DNA from: Enterobacter sp. RIT418
GTDB taxonomy: Bacteria > Pseudomonadota > Gammaproteobacteria > Enterobacterales > Enterobacteriaceae
NCBI RefSeq assembly: GCF_003057745.1
Contig: NZ_QBJD02000003.1
Coordinates: forward strand, 186,001 to 250,000
Reading direction: 5' to 3'
Length of the DNA: 64,000 nt
Shown here: positions 33,085-40,920 of the stretch, piece by piece
Numbering within the stretch: position 1 is the first letter of the stretch
Layout: each line of letters starts with the position of its first letter
Notes under the pieces: model-generated
Seen by the model: the letters and a program-made list of their open reading frames with translations, nothing else
Databases searched by the model: none
What the model was told of the DNA's origin: nothing
Made by a program: the position numbers and the translations under genes

Positions 33085-34782
33085 ATGGACAACAAACTGA
33101 AAAAACATCGTTCCCTTTATATTCCGTACGCCGGCCCCGTTCTGCTCGAATTCCCCCTGCTCAACAAAGGCAGCGCCTTTAGCATGGAAGAGCGCAGCAG
33201 CTTTAACCTGCTTGGCCTGCTGCCGGAAGTGGTCGAAACCATTGAAGAACAGGCGGAGCGCGCCTGGATTCAGTATCAGGGCTTCAAAACCGAAATCGAT
33301 AAACACATCTACCTGCGCAACATCCAGGACACCAACGAAACGCTTTTCTATCGCCTGGTGCAAAACCATCTCGAAGAGATGATGCCGGTGATTTATACCC
33401 CTACGGTCGGCGCGGCCTGTGAGCGTTTCTCCGAAATTTACCGTCGCTCGCGCGGCGTGTTCATCTCCTGGCCGAACCGTCACAACATGGATGATATCCT
33501 CCAAAACGTGCCAAACCACAACATCAAGGTGATCGTGGTGACCGACGGGGAACGTATTCTGGGCCTCGGCGACCAGGGCATCGGCGGGATGGGGATCCCC
33601 ATCGGCAAGCTCTCTCTGTATACCGCCTGTGGCGGCATCAGCCCGGCGTATACCCTGCCGGTGGTGCTGGACGTGGGGACCAACAATCAGCAGCTGCTGA
33701 ACGATCCGCTGTACATGGGCTGGCGCCATCCGCGCATTACCGACGACGAGTATTATCAGTTCGTTGATGATTTTATCCAGGCCGTGAAGCACCGCTGGCC
33801 GGACGTGCTGCTGCAGTTCGAAGATTTTGCCCAGAAGAACGCCATGCCGCTGCTGAACCGCTATCGCGATGAGATCTGCTCGTTTAACGATGACATCCAG
33901 GGCACCGCCGCCGTCACCGTCGGCACGCTGATTGCCGCCAGCCGCGCGGCGGGCAGCCAGCTCAGCTATCAGAAAATTGTCTTCCTTGGCGCAGGCTCCG
34001 CCGGGTGCGGTATCGCCGAGCAAATCATCTCCCAGACCCAGCGCGAAGGGTTAAGCGAGGAGCTGGCCCGCTCCCGCGTGTTTATGGTTGACCGCTTCGG
34101 CCTGCTGACCGACGGCATGCCGAACCTGCTTCCGTTCCAGACCAAGCTGGTGCAGAAACGTGAAAACCTGAAGAACTGGGATACCGACAACGAAGTCCTT
34201 TCCCTGCTTGACGTGGTGCGCAACGTGAAGCCGGACATTCTGATCGGCGTATCCGGGCAAACCGGTCTCTTCACCGAGGAGATCATTCGCGAGATGCATA
34301 AACACTGCGAGCGCCCTATCGTGATGCCGCTGTCTAACCCTACCTCGCGCGTGGAAGCGACGCCGCAGGACATCATTGCCTGGACCGAGGGCAACGCGCT
34401 GGTCGCGACCGGCAGCCCGTTCGATCCGGTAGTATGGAAAGATAAGGTCTATCCGATTGCCCAGTGCAACAACTCCTACATCTTCCCGGGGATTGGTCTG
34501 GGCGTGATCGCCTCCGGCGCGTCGCGCATTACCGATGAGATGCTGATGTCCGCAAGCGAAACGCTGGCCGGTTATTCTCCGCTGGTGAACAACGGCGAAG
34601 GGCTGGTGCTGCCGGAGCTGAAGGATATTCAGAAAGTGTCCCGCGCGATCGCGTTCGCGGTCGGTAAAATGGCGCAGCAGCAGGGCGTGGCGGTGAAAAC
34701 CTCCGCAGACGCCTTGCAGCAGGCTATAGACGATAACTACTGGATGCCGGAATACCGAAGCTATCGTCGGACGTCGATTTAA
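33085..34782 (+). CDS. maeA: NAD-dependent malic enzyme (malate dehydrogenase, oxaloacetate-decarboxylating)
   Basis: 565 aa, the E. coli MaeA length. It converts malate and NAD+ to pyruvate, CO2 and NADH in the cytosol. Motifs: [56 protein letters not shown] and [14 protein letters not shown] (metal-binding acidic residues), and the Rossmann motif [32 protein letters not shown] is conserved near the end. The start with residues [17 protein letters not shown] is chosen by homology over the ATG 9 bases upstream. A stem-loop and a GC-rich palindromic repeat follow. Confidence 0.96.
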   Translation: MDNKLKKHRSLYIPYAGPVLLEFPLLNKGSAFSMEERSSFNLLGLLPEVVETIEEQAERAWIQYQGFKTEIDKHIYLRNIQDTNETLFYRLVQNHLEEMMPVIYTPTVGAACERFSEIYRRSRGVFISWPNRHNMDDILQNVPNHNIKVIVVTDGERILGLGDQGIGGMGIPIGKLSLYTACGGISPAYTLPVVLDVGTNNQQLLNDPLYMGWRHPRITDDEYYQFVDDFIQAVKHRWPDVLLQFEDFAQKNAMPLLNRYRDEICSFNDDIQGTAAVTVGTLIAASRAAGSQLSYQKIVFLGAGSAGCGIAEQIISQTQREGLSEELARSRVFMVDRFGLLTDGMPNLLPFQTKLVQKRENLKNWDTDNEVLSLLDVVRNVKPDILIGVSGQTGLFTEEIIREMHKHCERPIVMPLSNPTSRVEATPQDIIAWTEGNALVATGSPFDPVVWKDKVYPIAQCNNSYIFPGIGLGVIASGASRITDEMLMSASETLAGYSPLVNNGEGLVLPELKDIQKVSRAIAFAVGKMAQQQGVAVKTSADALQQAIDDNYWMPEYRSYRRTSI

Positions 34783-34892
34783 CGTTGCGCTCGACCGTTT
34801 CCTTGTCGTGGGCTTTAATGGACGTTACCTCCGCCCGTCCCCGATAAGCCGGAAGGAATTAGCCGAAGACAAAATTGCCGGGAGCCCGGATT

Positions 34893-34922
34893 GTTAAGGA
34901 GGCGGCGGTGAGCCTCCTTAAC
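34893..34922. other. 11-bp stem-loop downstream of maeA
   Basis: GTTAAGGAGGC (34893-34903) and GCCTCCTTAAC (34912-34922) pair perfectly around an 8-base loop. No U-run follows. It probably marks the 3' end of the maeA transcript together with the repeat at 34997-35034. The rest of 34783-34892 shows no gene. Confidence 0.5.
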
Positions 34923-34996
34923 GCGTTCACAAGTCGTGTGATTTCAGAGTTGCAAGGCTCGTAAAGTGAACGTTACAACCACCACAGTCGTATGTT

Positions 34997-35034
34997 CCCC
35001 CTCACCCCAGCCCTCTCCCTCAAGGGAGAGGGGG
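34997..35034 (-). repeat. Palindromic CCCTCTCCC repeat, copy A, also terminator-like
   Basis: CCCTCTCCCT and AGGGAGAGGG form a 10-bp stem with a 2-base loop, followed by GGTTTTC. On its left is CCCTCACCCCAG. The same element lies in opposite orientation after narV (59357-59391), where CCCTCTCCC-TGT-GGGAGAGGG is followed by CGGAGTGAGGG. This is a dispersed intergenic repeat common in enterobacteria, often located after genes. Confidence 0.65.
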
Positions 35035-35091
35035 TTTTCGGTGCCAGAGTGTAATATGTGGGGAGCCCACCGCCTAGTGCGAGATACCCTC

Positions 35092-35120
35092 TAGCCAAAC
35101 TCTCTTTCCCCCGCTACACT
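35092..35120 (+). promoter_or_regulatory. Candidate sigma-70 promoter for the leader peptide/ABC-F transcript
   Basis: TAGCCA and TACACT are separated by exactly 17 bases and match the -35 and -10 hexamers at about half and two-thirds of positions. Transcription would start near 35127, about 34 bases before the leader start codon. Between the repeat and this site (35035-35091) I see nothing else. Confidence 0.35.
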
Positions 35121-35160
35121 CCCTTCATTCATTAACCCACTGAATATAAGGAGGCCAATT

Positions 35161-35244
35161 ATGCTGTACTGTGAAATTTTCAATGTTTCACATACACTTG
35201 GTGATCGCACCAGCTCAAGCGTTATCGGTATCGTGCTGCGATAA
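35161..35244 (+). CDS. Putative 27-residue leader peptide upstream of the ABC-F gene
   Basis: A short open frame begins at ATG 35161, 5 bases after a near-perfect AAGGAGG ribosome-binding site, far better than that of the ABC-F gene itself. It encodes MLYCEIFNVSHTLGDRTSSS and ends in VIGIVLR before TAA at 35242-35244. Its last ten codons and stop lie inside a 14-bp hairpin. This resembles uORFs in front of antibiotic-responsive ABC-F and rRNA methylase genes, where a stalled ribosome changes RNA folding. I know no matching peptide; whether it is translated or stalls is inference. Confidence 0.55.
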   Translation: MLYCEIFNVSHTLGDRTSSSVIGIVLR

Positions 35245-35345
35245 CTTCTGCTTGAGCGAAGACACCAACCCCTGAAATCCCTTCTCTCGGGCTTACTGAG
35301 TTATCGTCAGCGATGTTTGACGAGGCATACACATGCCTGTAACTC
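35214..35345 (+). promoter_or_regulatory. Putative attenuator: alternative hairpins between leader peptide and ABC-F gene
   Basis: Hairpin 1: CTCAAGC + GTTATCG (35214-35227) pairs with CGATAAC (35239-35245) and GCTTGAG (35250-35256), 14 bp with a 4-base bulge, overlapping the end of the leader frame. Hairpin 2: GAGTTA (35298-35303) pairs with TAACTC (35340-35345) enclosing a small AGGCAT/ATGCCT stem, ending 3 bases before the ABC-F ribosome-binding site GGGTAAG. The segment CGATAAC of hairpin 1 can instead pair with GTTATCG at 35300-35306, which would break hairpin 2. These pairings are exclusive, the logic of an attenuator. Confidence 0.5.
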
Positions 35346-35359
35346 TTGGGTAAGCAACA

Positions 35360-37069
35360 ATGAGCACTTTACTCACTGCACAATCTTTACGCGTTGAAAC
35401 GGCGTTTGGCACGCTCTTCGACTCTCTCTCCTTTACGCTGAAAAAAGGCGACCGCATCGGCCTGCTGGGCGATAACGGCTGCGGCAAAAGCACGCTGTTA
35501 AAGATCCTCGACGGCACCGACTCCCCTGCTTTCGGCACCGTTGCGCTGGCCGGGCATTGCCTGCTGGCGCGCGTGGAACAGCACCTGCCGCAGGAAATTC
35601 TCTCACTGACCATGCTGGACGCGGTCCTGGCACAACTCCCTGTCGGTGAACGGGAAAGCCTGCGCTGGAAAGCGGAAACGCTGCTGGCGGGAATGGGCTT
35701 TACGCCGCACGATATGGCGCTGTGCGCGGCCACGCTCAGCGGCGGCCAGCACACGCGGCTGCTGCTGGCGCGGGCGCTGATTCGCGATCCGGACCTGCTG
35801 CTGCTTGACGAGCCCAGCAACCACCTCGATCTGCCAACCCTGCTCTGGCTGGAGCAGTTTTTACTGAGCTGGTCGGGAAGCTTCGTGCTGGTCTCGCACG
35901 ACCGGCAGCTGCTGGACGCCGTCACTAACGGCAGCTGGATCCTGCGCGATAAAACGCTGCACTACTTTGCCCTGCCCTGCACGACGGCGCGAAAGGCGCT
36001 GCTGGCGAAGGACGAAAGCGACGCGCTGCGCCACAAGGCCGAGCAAAAGGAGATTGACCGCGTTGCCGCCAGCGCCAGGCGGCTGGCGACCTGGGGCAAG
36101 GTCTACGACAACGAAGATCTGGCCCGCAAGGCGAAGCAGATGGAAAAACAGGTCGAGCGGCTGAAGGTAAGCCAGACCGCGCTCACGGCGGGCAGCCCGT
36201 GGACGCTCACCCTGCGCGGCGACGCGCTGCGGGCTGACCGCCTGCTGGAGATGGTAAATCTTGCCGTACCGCCCGCGCCCGGCCAGCCCGCGCTGTTCAA
36301 CGTGGACATTGCGCGGCTGAAAAGCGGCGATCGCGTGGCGATTGTCGGACGCAACGGCTGCGGGAAATCCTCCCTGATGCGGCTTATCTGGCGCCAGATG
36401 ACCGAAGAACCGGCGGAGGACGGGCTGAAAATCCACCCTCGCGTTGCTCCCGGCTACTATGACCAGACGCTAAACCAGCTGCCGGACAACGCCACGCTGC
36501 TGGACGCGCTTGAGCCGTTTGCGCCCCATCCGCAGGATCGCAAGATGGCGCTGATCGGCGCCGGTTTCCCATGGGCGCGCCACGGGCAGAAGGTCAGCAC
36601 CCTCAGCGGCGGAGAGCGTTCACGGCTGCTGTTTGTTGGGCTGACGCTCGCCCGGTATAGCCTGCTGATGCTCGACGAGCCGACCAACCATCTGGATATG
36701 GAAGGCAAAGAGGCGCTGGCAGAAACTCTCCAGCAGTTTGAAGGCGGTGTCCTGCTGGTGAGCCACGATCGCCAGCTGATTAGCCACAGCTGCAACCGCT
36801 TCTGGCTGATTGAGGACGGTGCGCTCAGCGAGTGGCACGACGCCGAAGCCGTGTTTGAGTGGCTGCGCGAATCGTCCGGCGTCATACCGCAGGCGGCGGT
36901 CGTTCAAACAGCCTCGAAGCAGCCTTCGCCTTCAGATGATTTGCTCGAGCGCCTGGTTGCGCTGGAGGCGCTGCTTGCAGAGGATCTGGCGCGCAAGCCG
37001 AAGCATCAAAAACCGCAGCTTCAGGCGCAGTGGCGCGAGGAGATTAAAAACCTGGAAGAACAGCTGTAG
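35360..37069 (+). CDS. ABC-F family ATPase, ribosome-acting type
   Basis: 569 aa, soluble. Two ABC domains without membrane segments. First: Walker A GLLGDNGCGKSTLLKIL, signature TLSGGQHTRLLLARAL, Walker B LLLLDEPSNHLD. Second: AIVGRNGCGKSSLMRLI, STLSGGERSRLLFVGLTLA, LLMLDEPTNHLD. A charged helical linker, about residues 215-275 (ARKAKQMEKQVERLKVSQTA), joins them, and a C-terminal helical hairpin (LLERLVALEALLAEDLARKP) follows. ABC-F proteins enter the ribosomal E site; some protect against antibiotics, others resolve stalls. It differs from EttA, Uup, YbiT and YheS as I remember them, so it is an additional member. A leader peptide with alternative hairpins lies upstream. Confidence 0.85.
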   Translation: MSTLLTAQSLRVETAFGTLFDSLSFTLKKGDRIGLLGDNGCGKSTLLKILDGTDSPAFGTVALAGHCLLARVEQHLPQEILSLTMLDAVLAQLPVGERESLRWKAETLLAGMGFTPHDMALCAATLSGGQHTRLLLARALIRDPDLLLLDEPSNHLDLPTLLWLEQFLLSWSGSFVLVSHDRQLLDAVTNGSWILRDKTLHYFALPCTTARKALLAKDESDALRHKAEQKEIDRVAASARRLATWGKVYDNEDLARKAKQMEKQVERLKVSQTALTAGSPWTLTLRGDALRADRLLEMVNLAVPPAPGQPALFNVDIARLKSGDRVAIVGRNGCGKSSLMRLIWRQMTEEPAEDGLKIHPRVAPGYYDQTLNQLPDNATLLDALEPFAPHPQDRKMALIGAGFPWARHGQKVSTLSGGERSRLLFVGLTLARYSLLMLDEPTNHLDMEGKEALAETLQQFEGGVLLVSHDRQLISHSCNRFWLIEDGALSEWHDAEAVFEWLRESSGVIPQAAVVQTASKQPSPSDDLLERLVALEALLAEDLARKPKHQKPQLQAQWREEIKNLEEQL

Positions 37070-37075
37070 TCCTGC

Positions 37076-37098
37076 GCCCGGCGGTTATTTCGCCGGGC
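37076..37098. terminator. Stem-loop between convergent ABC-F and ppa genes
   Basis: GCCCGGCG and CGCCGGGC form an 8-bp GC-rich stem with a 7-base loop (GTTATTT), centred between the two stop codons. No clear U-run on either strand, so termination strength is uncertain. Confidence 0.5.
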
Positions 37099-37105
37099 CA
37101 GTTAA

Positions 37106-37705
37106 TCACTGCGGGGCTTTTGCTTTCCACGCATCCCACGCCTGCTTGATTTCCTGTTTCGCCGCGGCGGCATCGTTAAAGCCGCTCAGCTCCACGTTTT
37201 TACGCCCTTCCGGCAGCTGCTTGTAGACGCGGAAAAATGACTCAAGGCGCTGGACCTCAATCTTCGGCAGATCGCTCAGCTCGTGGATGTCGTCGTACGT
37301 CGGGTCGATTTTGCTGGCAGGGACCGCCACGATTTTGTCGTCCTTCTCGCCGCCGTCCACCATCTTCAGCACGCCGATGGCGCGCAGCTTGATCAGCGTG
37401 CCCGGCGCCAGCGGTGCGCGGGTATAGAAGATGACGTCCAGCGGATCGCCGTCACCGGCTAAAGACTGGGTCAACGAGCCGTAGTTCGCCGGATACGCCA
37501 CCGGCATGGACTGGAAGCGATCGGCAACGATAAACCCGGTCTTTGCATCGGTTTCGTATTTGATTATCCCACCCGCCGGGATCTCGGTGACGGCGTAGAA
37601 CTCCTCCGGATTATTGTCCGGCTGAGGAAACTCAAGAATATTTTGTGCCTGTACGGAAGCGGACAGGAAAACGCCCGCTGCGATAAGTTTTTTCACCAGA
37701 TGCAT
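37106..37705 (-). CDS. Exported family I inorganic pyrophosphatase
   Basis: 199 aa. An N-terminal signal peptide (MHLVKKLIAAGVFLSASVQA) precedes the pyrophosphatase domain, so the enzyme should work in the periplasm; the usual cytosolic Ppa has no leader. Active-site features are present: EIPAGGIIKYETDAKTG, VAYPANYGSLTQSLAGDGDP and LDVIFYTRAPLAPGT (the DxDPxD cluster), then GEKDDKIVAVPASKIDP. It hydrolyses diphosphate to phosphate using Mg2+. It stands alone, convergent with the ABC-F gene. The main cytosolic ppa is expected elsewhere in the genome. Confidence 0.82.
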   Translation of the reverse strand: MHLVKKLIAAGVFLSASVQAQNILEFPQPDNNPEEFYAVTEIPAGGIIKYETDAKTGFIVADRFQSMPVAYPANYGSLTQSLAGDGDPLDVIFYTRAPLAPGTLIKLRAIGVLKMVDGGEKDDKIVAVPASKIDPTYDDIHELSDLPKIEVQRLESFFRVYKQLPEGRKNVELSGFNDAAAAKQEIKQAWDAWKAKAPQ

Positions 37706-37947
37706 TGTCTTTTAACTCTTCGGTTATTGGAAAGACAACACGTTACGTTTGCCGCATGACGGAAACATGACGTTTTTTTGGCAGTTTTATTCCCCCCTAT
37801 TTATTAGAGGATCGCTCTGTTCTTAATCTGAAATGGTCTGAATTTATTACATTATGTTGCGGTTACCTTGCATTAGCACGCCAAAGTATTAATCCTTGAG
37901 GGGTAGTATGCGCAATGCAGAATCTCGTCATGAACAAGGAGAAACCT

Positions 37948-38958
37948 ATGAAGGCTGCTGTAGTTACACACGATCACCAGGTTAACGTCACCGAAAAAAC
38001 ATTACGCCCGCTTAAGCATGGCGAAGCCCTGCTCAAAATGGAATGCTGCGGGGTATGTCATACCGATCTTCACGTTAAAAACGGTGATTTCGGCGACAAA
38101 ACCGGCGTGATCCTGGGACACGAAGGGATTGGCATCGTGAAAGAGATTGGGCCTGGCGTGACCTCGCTCAAGGTGGGCGATCGCGCAAGCGTAGCGTGGT
38201 TCTTTGAAGGCTGCGGCCACTGTGAATACTGTAATACCGGGAATGAAACCCTGTGTCGCGACGTGAAAAACGCCGGTTATACCGTTGACGGCGGCATGGC
38301 GCAAGAGTGCATCGTCACCGCCGATTACTCGGTCAAAGTGCCTGACGGACTGGATTCCGCCGCGGCAAGCAGCATCACCTGTGCCGGGGTGACCACCTAT
38401 AAAGCGGTGAAAATCTCCTACATCAAGCCGGGCCAGTGGATTGCCATCTACGGCCTCGGCGGCTTAGGGAACCTCGCGCTGCAGTATGCGAAAAACGTCT
38501 TCAATGCGAAGGTTATTGCCATCGACGTGAACGATGAGCAGCTCAAGCTGGCGGCCAGCATGGGCGCTGATTTAACCATTAACTCGCGCAGCGAAGATGC
38601 CGCTAAAATCATTCAGGAGAAAACCGGCGGCGCGCACGCTGCGGTGGTCACGGCGGTGGCAAAAGCGGCGTTTAACTCGGCGGTAGATGCCGTGCGCGCG
38701 GGGGGCCGCGTGGTGGCCGTGGGCCTGCCGCCGGAGTCGATGAGCCTCGATATTCCGCGTCTGGTGCTGGACGGCATTCAGGTTGTGGGGTCGCTGGTGG
38801 GCACGCGTCAGGATCTGGTGGAAGCGTTCCAGTTTGCCGCCGAGGGCAAAGTGGTTCCGAAAGTGGCAATGCGCCCGCTGGAGGATATCAACGCCATTTT
38901 TAAAGAGATGGAACAGGGCCAAATTCGCGGCCGCATGGTGATCGATTTACGTTCGTAA
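37948..38958 (+). CDS. adhP: Alcohol dehydrogenase AdhP, zinc-dependent, ethanol-preferring
   Basis: 336 aa, the same length as E. coli AdhP and very similar. The catalytic zinc site is [16 protein letters not shown] plus GHEGIG. The structural zinc loop is [15 protein letters not shown] (four Cys). The nucleotide-binding motif is [16 protein letters not shown], and AIDVNDEQ marks NAD preference. It interconverts ethanol and acetaldehyde. ATG 37948 has AAGGAG 6 bases upstream; an upstream in-frame start at 37915 is rejected. The region 37706-37947 contains no other gene. A REP-like hairpin follows. Confidence 0.95.
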   Translation: MKAAVVTHDHQVNVTEKTLRPLKHGEALLKMECCGVCHTDLHVKNGDFGDKTGVILGHEGIGIVKEIGPGVTSLKVGDRASVAWFFEGCGHCEYCNTGNETLCRDVKNAGYTVDGGMAQECIVTADYSVKVPDGLDSAAASSITCAGVTTYKAVKISYIKPGQWIAIYGLGGLGNLALQYAKNVFNAKVIAIDVNDEQLKLAASMGADLTINSRSEDAAKIIQEKTGGAHAAVVTAVAKAAFNSAVDAVRAGGRVVAVGLPPESMSLDIPRLVLDGIQVVGSLVGTRQDLVEAFQFAAEGKVVPKVAMRPLEDINAIFKEMEQGQIRGRMVIDLRS

Positions 38959-38965
38959 GATCTCT

Positions 38966-38993
38966 GCCGGGTGAAGGCGTCGCCCTGCCCGGC
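38966..38993. repeat. REP-like palindrome after adhP
   Basis: GCCGGG ... CCCGGC with inner GGCG/CGCC pairs: a compact hairpin between the convergent adhP and Rrf2 genes. It resembles the enterobacterial REP pattern GCCGG(G/A)TG-GCG...CGCC...CCGGC and a second copy at 59416-59447. It probably ends or stabilises both transcripts. Confidence 0.6.
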
Positions 38994-38999
38994 TTCTCT

Positions 39000-39506
39000 T
39001 CAGGAAGACCGCCTGTCGGCAATCCACTCCTGCACTTCAATCTGAAACGTATCCGGCGCTTTGCGGTACATTTTCCGCGCGAGATCTAAAATCGTGTGCC
39101 GCGCCAGCTCCTCCTCCATCCGCTGCTGGGCGCTGTCCATCACCGAGCGCACGCCGCACGGGCCGTCACACGCCCACGCCGGGGGCGCTTCATCAAACAC
39201 CGCCAGCCGCTGGCGCACTTCCCGACATTCAAACATGTTTTTTTCACCGTCAATGGCGTGCGCCACGTCCAGCACCGAGATCAGCTCGGCCGGACGCGCC
39301 AGCCTGAAGCCCCCGCCCTTGCCTTCGGTGCTGCTCACCAGACCGGCGCGCGACAGGCGCGTGAAGATCTTGCCCAGGTAGTCGTAAGGCACGCCCTGCA
39401 GCGCCGCCATCTCCCGGACGCTCATCTCGCGCTCGTTCCCTTTAGCATCGACCATGCACATCAGGCTATGAATGCCGTATTCCACGCCGGAACTGTAAAA
39501 AGCCAT
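39000..39506 (-). CDS. Rrf2-family transcriptional regulator
   Basis: 168 aa. Winged helix-turn-helix at the N-terminus: YGIHSLMCMVDAKGNEREMS, VREMAALQGVPYDYLGKIFT, RLSRAGLVSSTEGKGGGFRL. A Cys in MFECREVRQ and two in WACDGPCGVRS (about residues 94, 113, 117) form the typical three-cysteine set that binds an iron-sulfur cluster or senses redox in Rrf2 proteins. Divergent from a flavoprotein oxidoreductase gene, with a 22-bp near-perfect palindrome between them. Its likely job is redox- or NO-responsive repression of that gene (inference). Confidence 0.85.
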   Translation of the reverse strand: MAFYSSGVEYGIHSLMCMVDAKGNEREMSVREMAALQGVPYDYLGKIFTRLSRAGLVSSTEGKGGGFRLARPAELISVLDVAHAIDGEKNMFECREVRQRLAVFDEAPPAWACDGPCGVRSVMDSAQQRMEEELARHTILDLARKMYRKAPDTFQIEVQEWIADRRSS

Positions 39507-39632
39507 GATTAACTCCGAAATTATTTATCCGGGTCATTATAGCTACGTTCGGCATGATAAACACCGCGATCGTTACCGCAACTGATTAACCTGCTGATTT
39601 ATGGCACCATTTAAATTTAACTCAGAAAGGAG

Positions 39633-39654
39633 TTGTCGCAGTTAACTCCGACAA
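39633..39654. promoter_or_regulatory. 22-bp palindromic operator candidate for the Rrf2 regulator
   Basis: TTGTCG-C-AGTTAACT-C-CGACAA: 20 of 22 positions are symmetric, centred between 39643 and 39644. An overlapping second symmetry GGAGTT/AACTCC is also present. It lies 53 bases before the oxidoreductase start, where a promoter would be, in the divergent region with the Rrf2 gene. Confidence 0.6.
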
Positions 39655-39706
39655 GTATAGTTGCAGTTATGTCAGACACCCAGCCTGACGACCAAAAGGA
39701 TCGAAG

Positions 39707-40909
39707 ATGAAAAAGCAGATTTTAATTGTGGGTAGTGGTTTTTCCGGTATGTGGGCTGCGGTCAGTGCCGCTCGCCTGTCCGCGCTGACGGGAAATAACG
39801 CTCTGTCGATTGCCGTTCTGGCACCCGTCGCAGAGTTGCGCGTTCGTCCACGTTTTTATGAAGAAAAGGTCGCCACGCTGGTTGCGCCGCTGAGCGATCT
39901 CTTTAGCGAACTGGACATTGAATTTATTGCGGGTAGCGCGGAACGTATTGATACAAATGATAAAATAGTGGTCTGGCGCGATGCGAATGGCCAGGAAATG
40001 ACCGTAAGCTATGAGCGCCTGGTGCTGGCAACGGGTAGCCAGACTAGACGTCCACCGATTGCCGGGCTGGCTGAATATGCGTTCGATATCGACCAGCTTG
40101 GATCCGCTCAGGTCTTTGAGCAGCACCTTGATTCGCTGGTTGCGCGCCCTTCGACGCCCGAGCGTAACACCGTGGTGGTCTGCGGCGGTGGTTTTACCGG
40201 TATCGAGCTGGCGACCGAACTGCCTGCCCGTCTTCGCGACCGTTTCGGCGAAGATACGCAGACTAAAGTCATCGTAGTTGAAAGGGGCGCGGTCATCGGC
40301 GGACGCTACAGCGAGGCGCTGCGTAAAACCATTGCGGATGCAAGCCTTGAGCTGGGCGTAGAGTGGCGTTTGAACAGCGAAATTGAAGCGATAGATGACG
40401 GCGGCGTGACGCTGAAGAACGGCGAGCGTATTGCGACATCCACCGTCGTGTGGACCGCTGGCGTCGAAGCCAACCCGCTGAGCCGGCAGATCGGCGGCGA
40501 ACGCGATAGCCAGGGACGCCTTATCGTCAATAAAAACCTGCAGGTGCCGCAGCACCCGGACGTTTACGCCACCGGCGATATGGCGCATGCCAAAACCGAC
40601 GACGTAGGCAACACGGCGCTGATGACCTGCCAGCACGCTATTCAGCTCGGCAAGTTTGCGGGCCATAACGCCGCGGCCAGCCTGCTTAATCAGCCACCGC
40701 TGCCTTACCGTCAGGTGAACTATGTGACCTGTCTTGATTTAGGGGGCTGGGGCGCGGTCTATACCGAGGGCTGGGATCAGCAGGTGAAATCGGTTCGCGA
40801 TGAGGCGAAGAAAATCAAAATCGCCATCACCAACGAGCTGATTTACCCGCCCGCGGCAGACCGCAGCGTCGCGTTTGCGGCGGCCGATCCGCTGGCGAAA
40901 TTCGTGTAG
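39707..40909 (+). CDS. NAD(P)/FAD-dependent oxidoreductase, NDH-2-like
   Basis: 400 aa. FAD-binding Rossmann motif at the N-terminus, ILIVGSGFSGMWAAVSAARL; a second dinucleotide motif TVVVCGGGFTGIELATELPA for NAD(P)H; and the FAD-closing motif HPDVYATGDMAHAKTDDVG. The overall layout resembles type II NADH dehydrogenases and ferredoxin/rubredoxin reductases. No obvious C-terminal membrane helix. A redox-active CxxC pair is not present. The Rrf2 regulator and palindrome upstream suggest induction by redox or nitrosative stress (inference). AAAGGA lies 8 bases before ATG. Confidence 0.8.
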   Translation: MKKQILIVGSGFSGMWAAVSAARLSALTGNNALSIAVLAPVAELRVRPRFYEEKVATLVAPLSDLFSELDIEFIAGSAERIDTNDKIVVWRDANGQEMTVSYERLVLATGSQTRRPPIAGLAEYAFDIDQLGSAQVFEQHLDSLVARPSTPERNTVVVCGGGFTGIELATELPARLRDRFGEDTQTKVIVVERGAVIGGRYSEALRKTIADASLELGVEWRLNSEIEAIDDGGVTLKNGERIATSTVVWTAGVEANPLSRQIGGERDSQGRLIVNKNLQVPQHPDVYATGDMAHAKTDDVGNTALMTCQHAIQLGKFAGHNAAASLLNQPPLPYRQVNYVTCLDLGGWGAVYTEGWDQQVKSVRDEAKKIKIAITNELIYPPAADRSVAFAAADPLAKFV

Positions 40910-40920
40910 GGAGTATCCCG

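Noticed and set aside
35161-35244. The short frame before the ABC-F gene as a free-standing small protein
   Set aside because: Possible, but its end inside a hairpin and its place before a poorly translated ABC-F start fit a leader peptide better.
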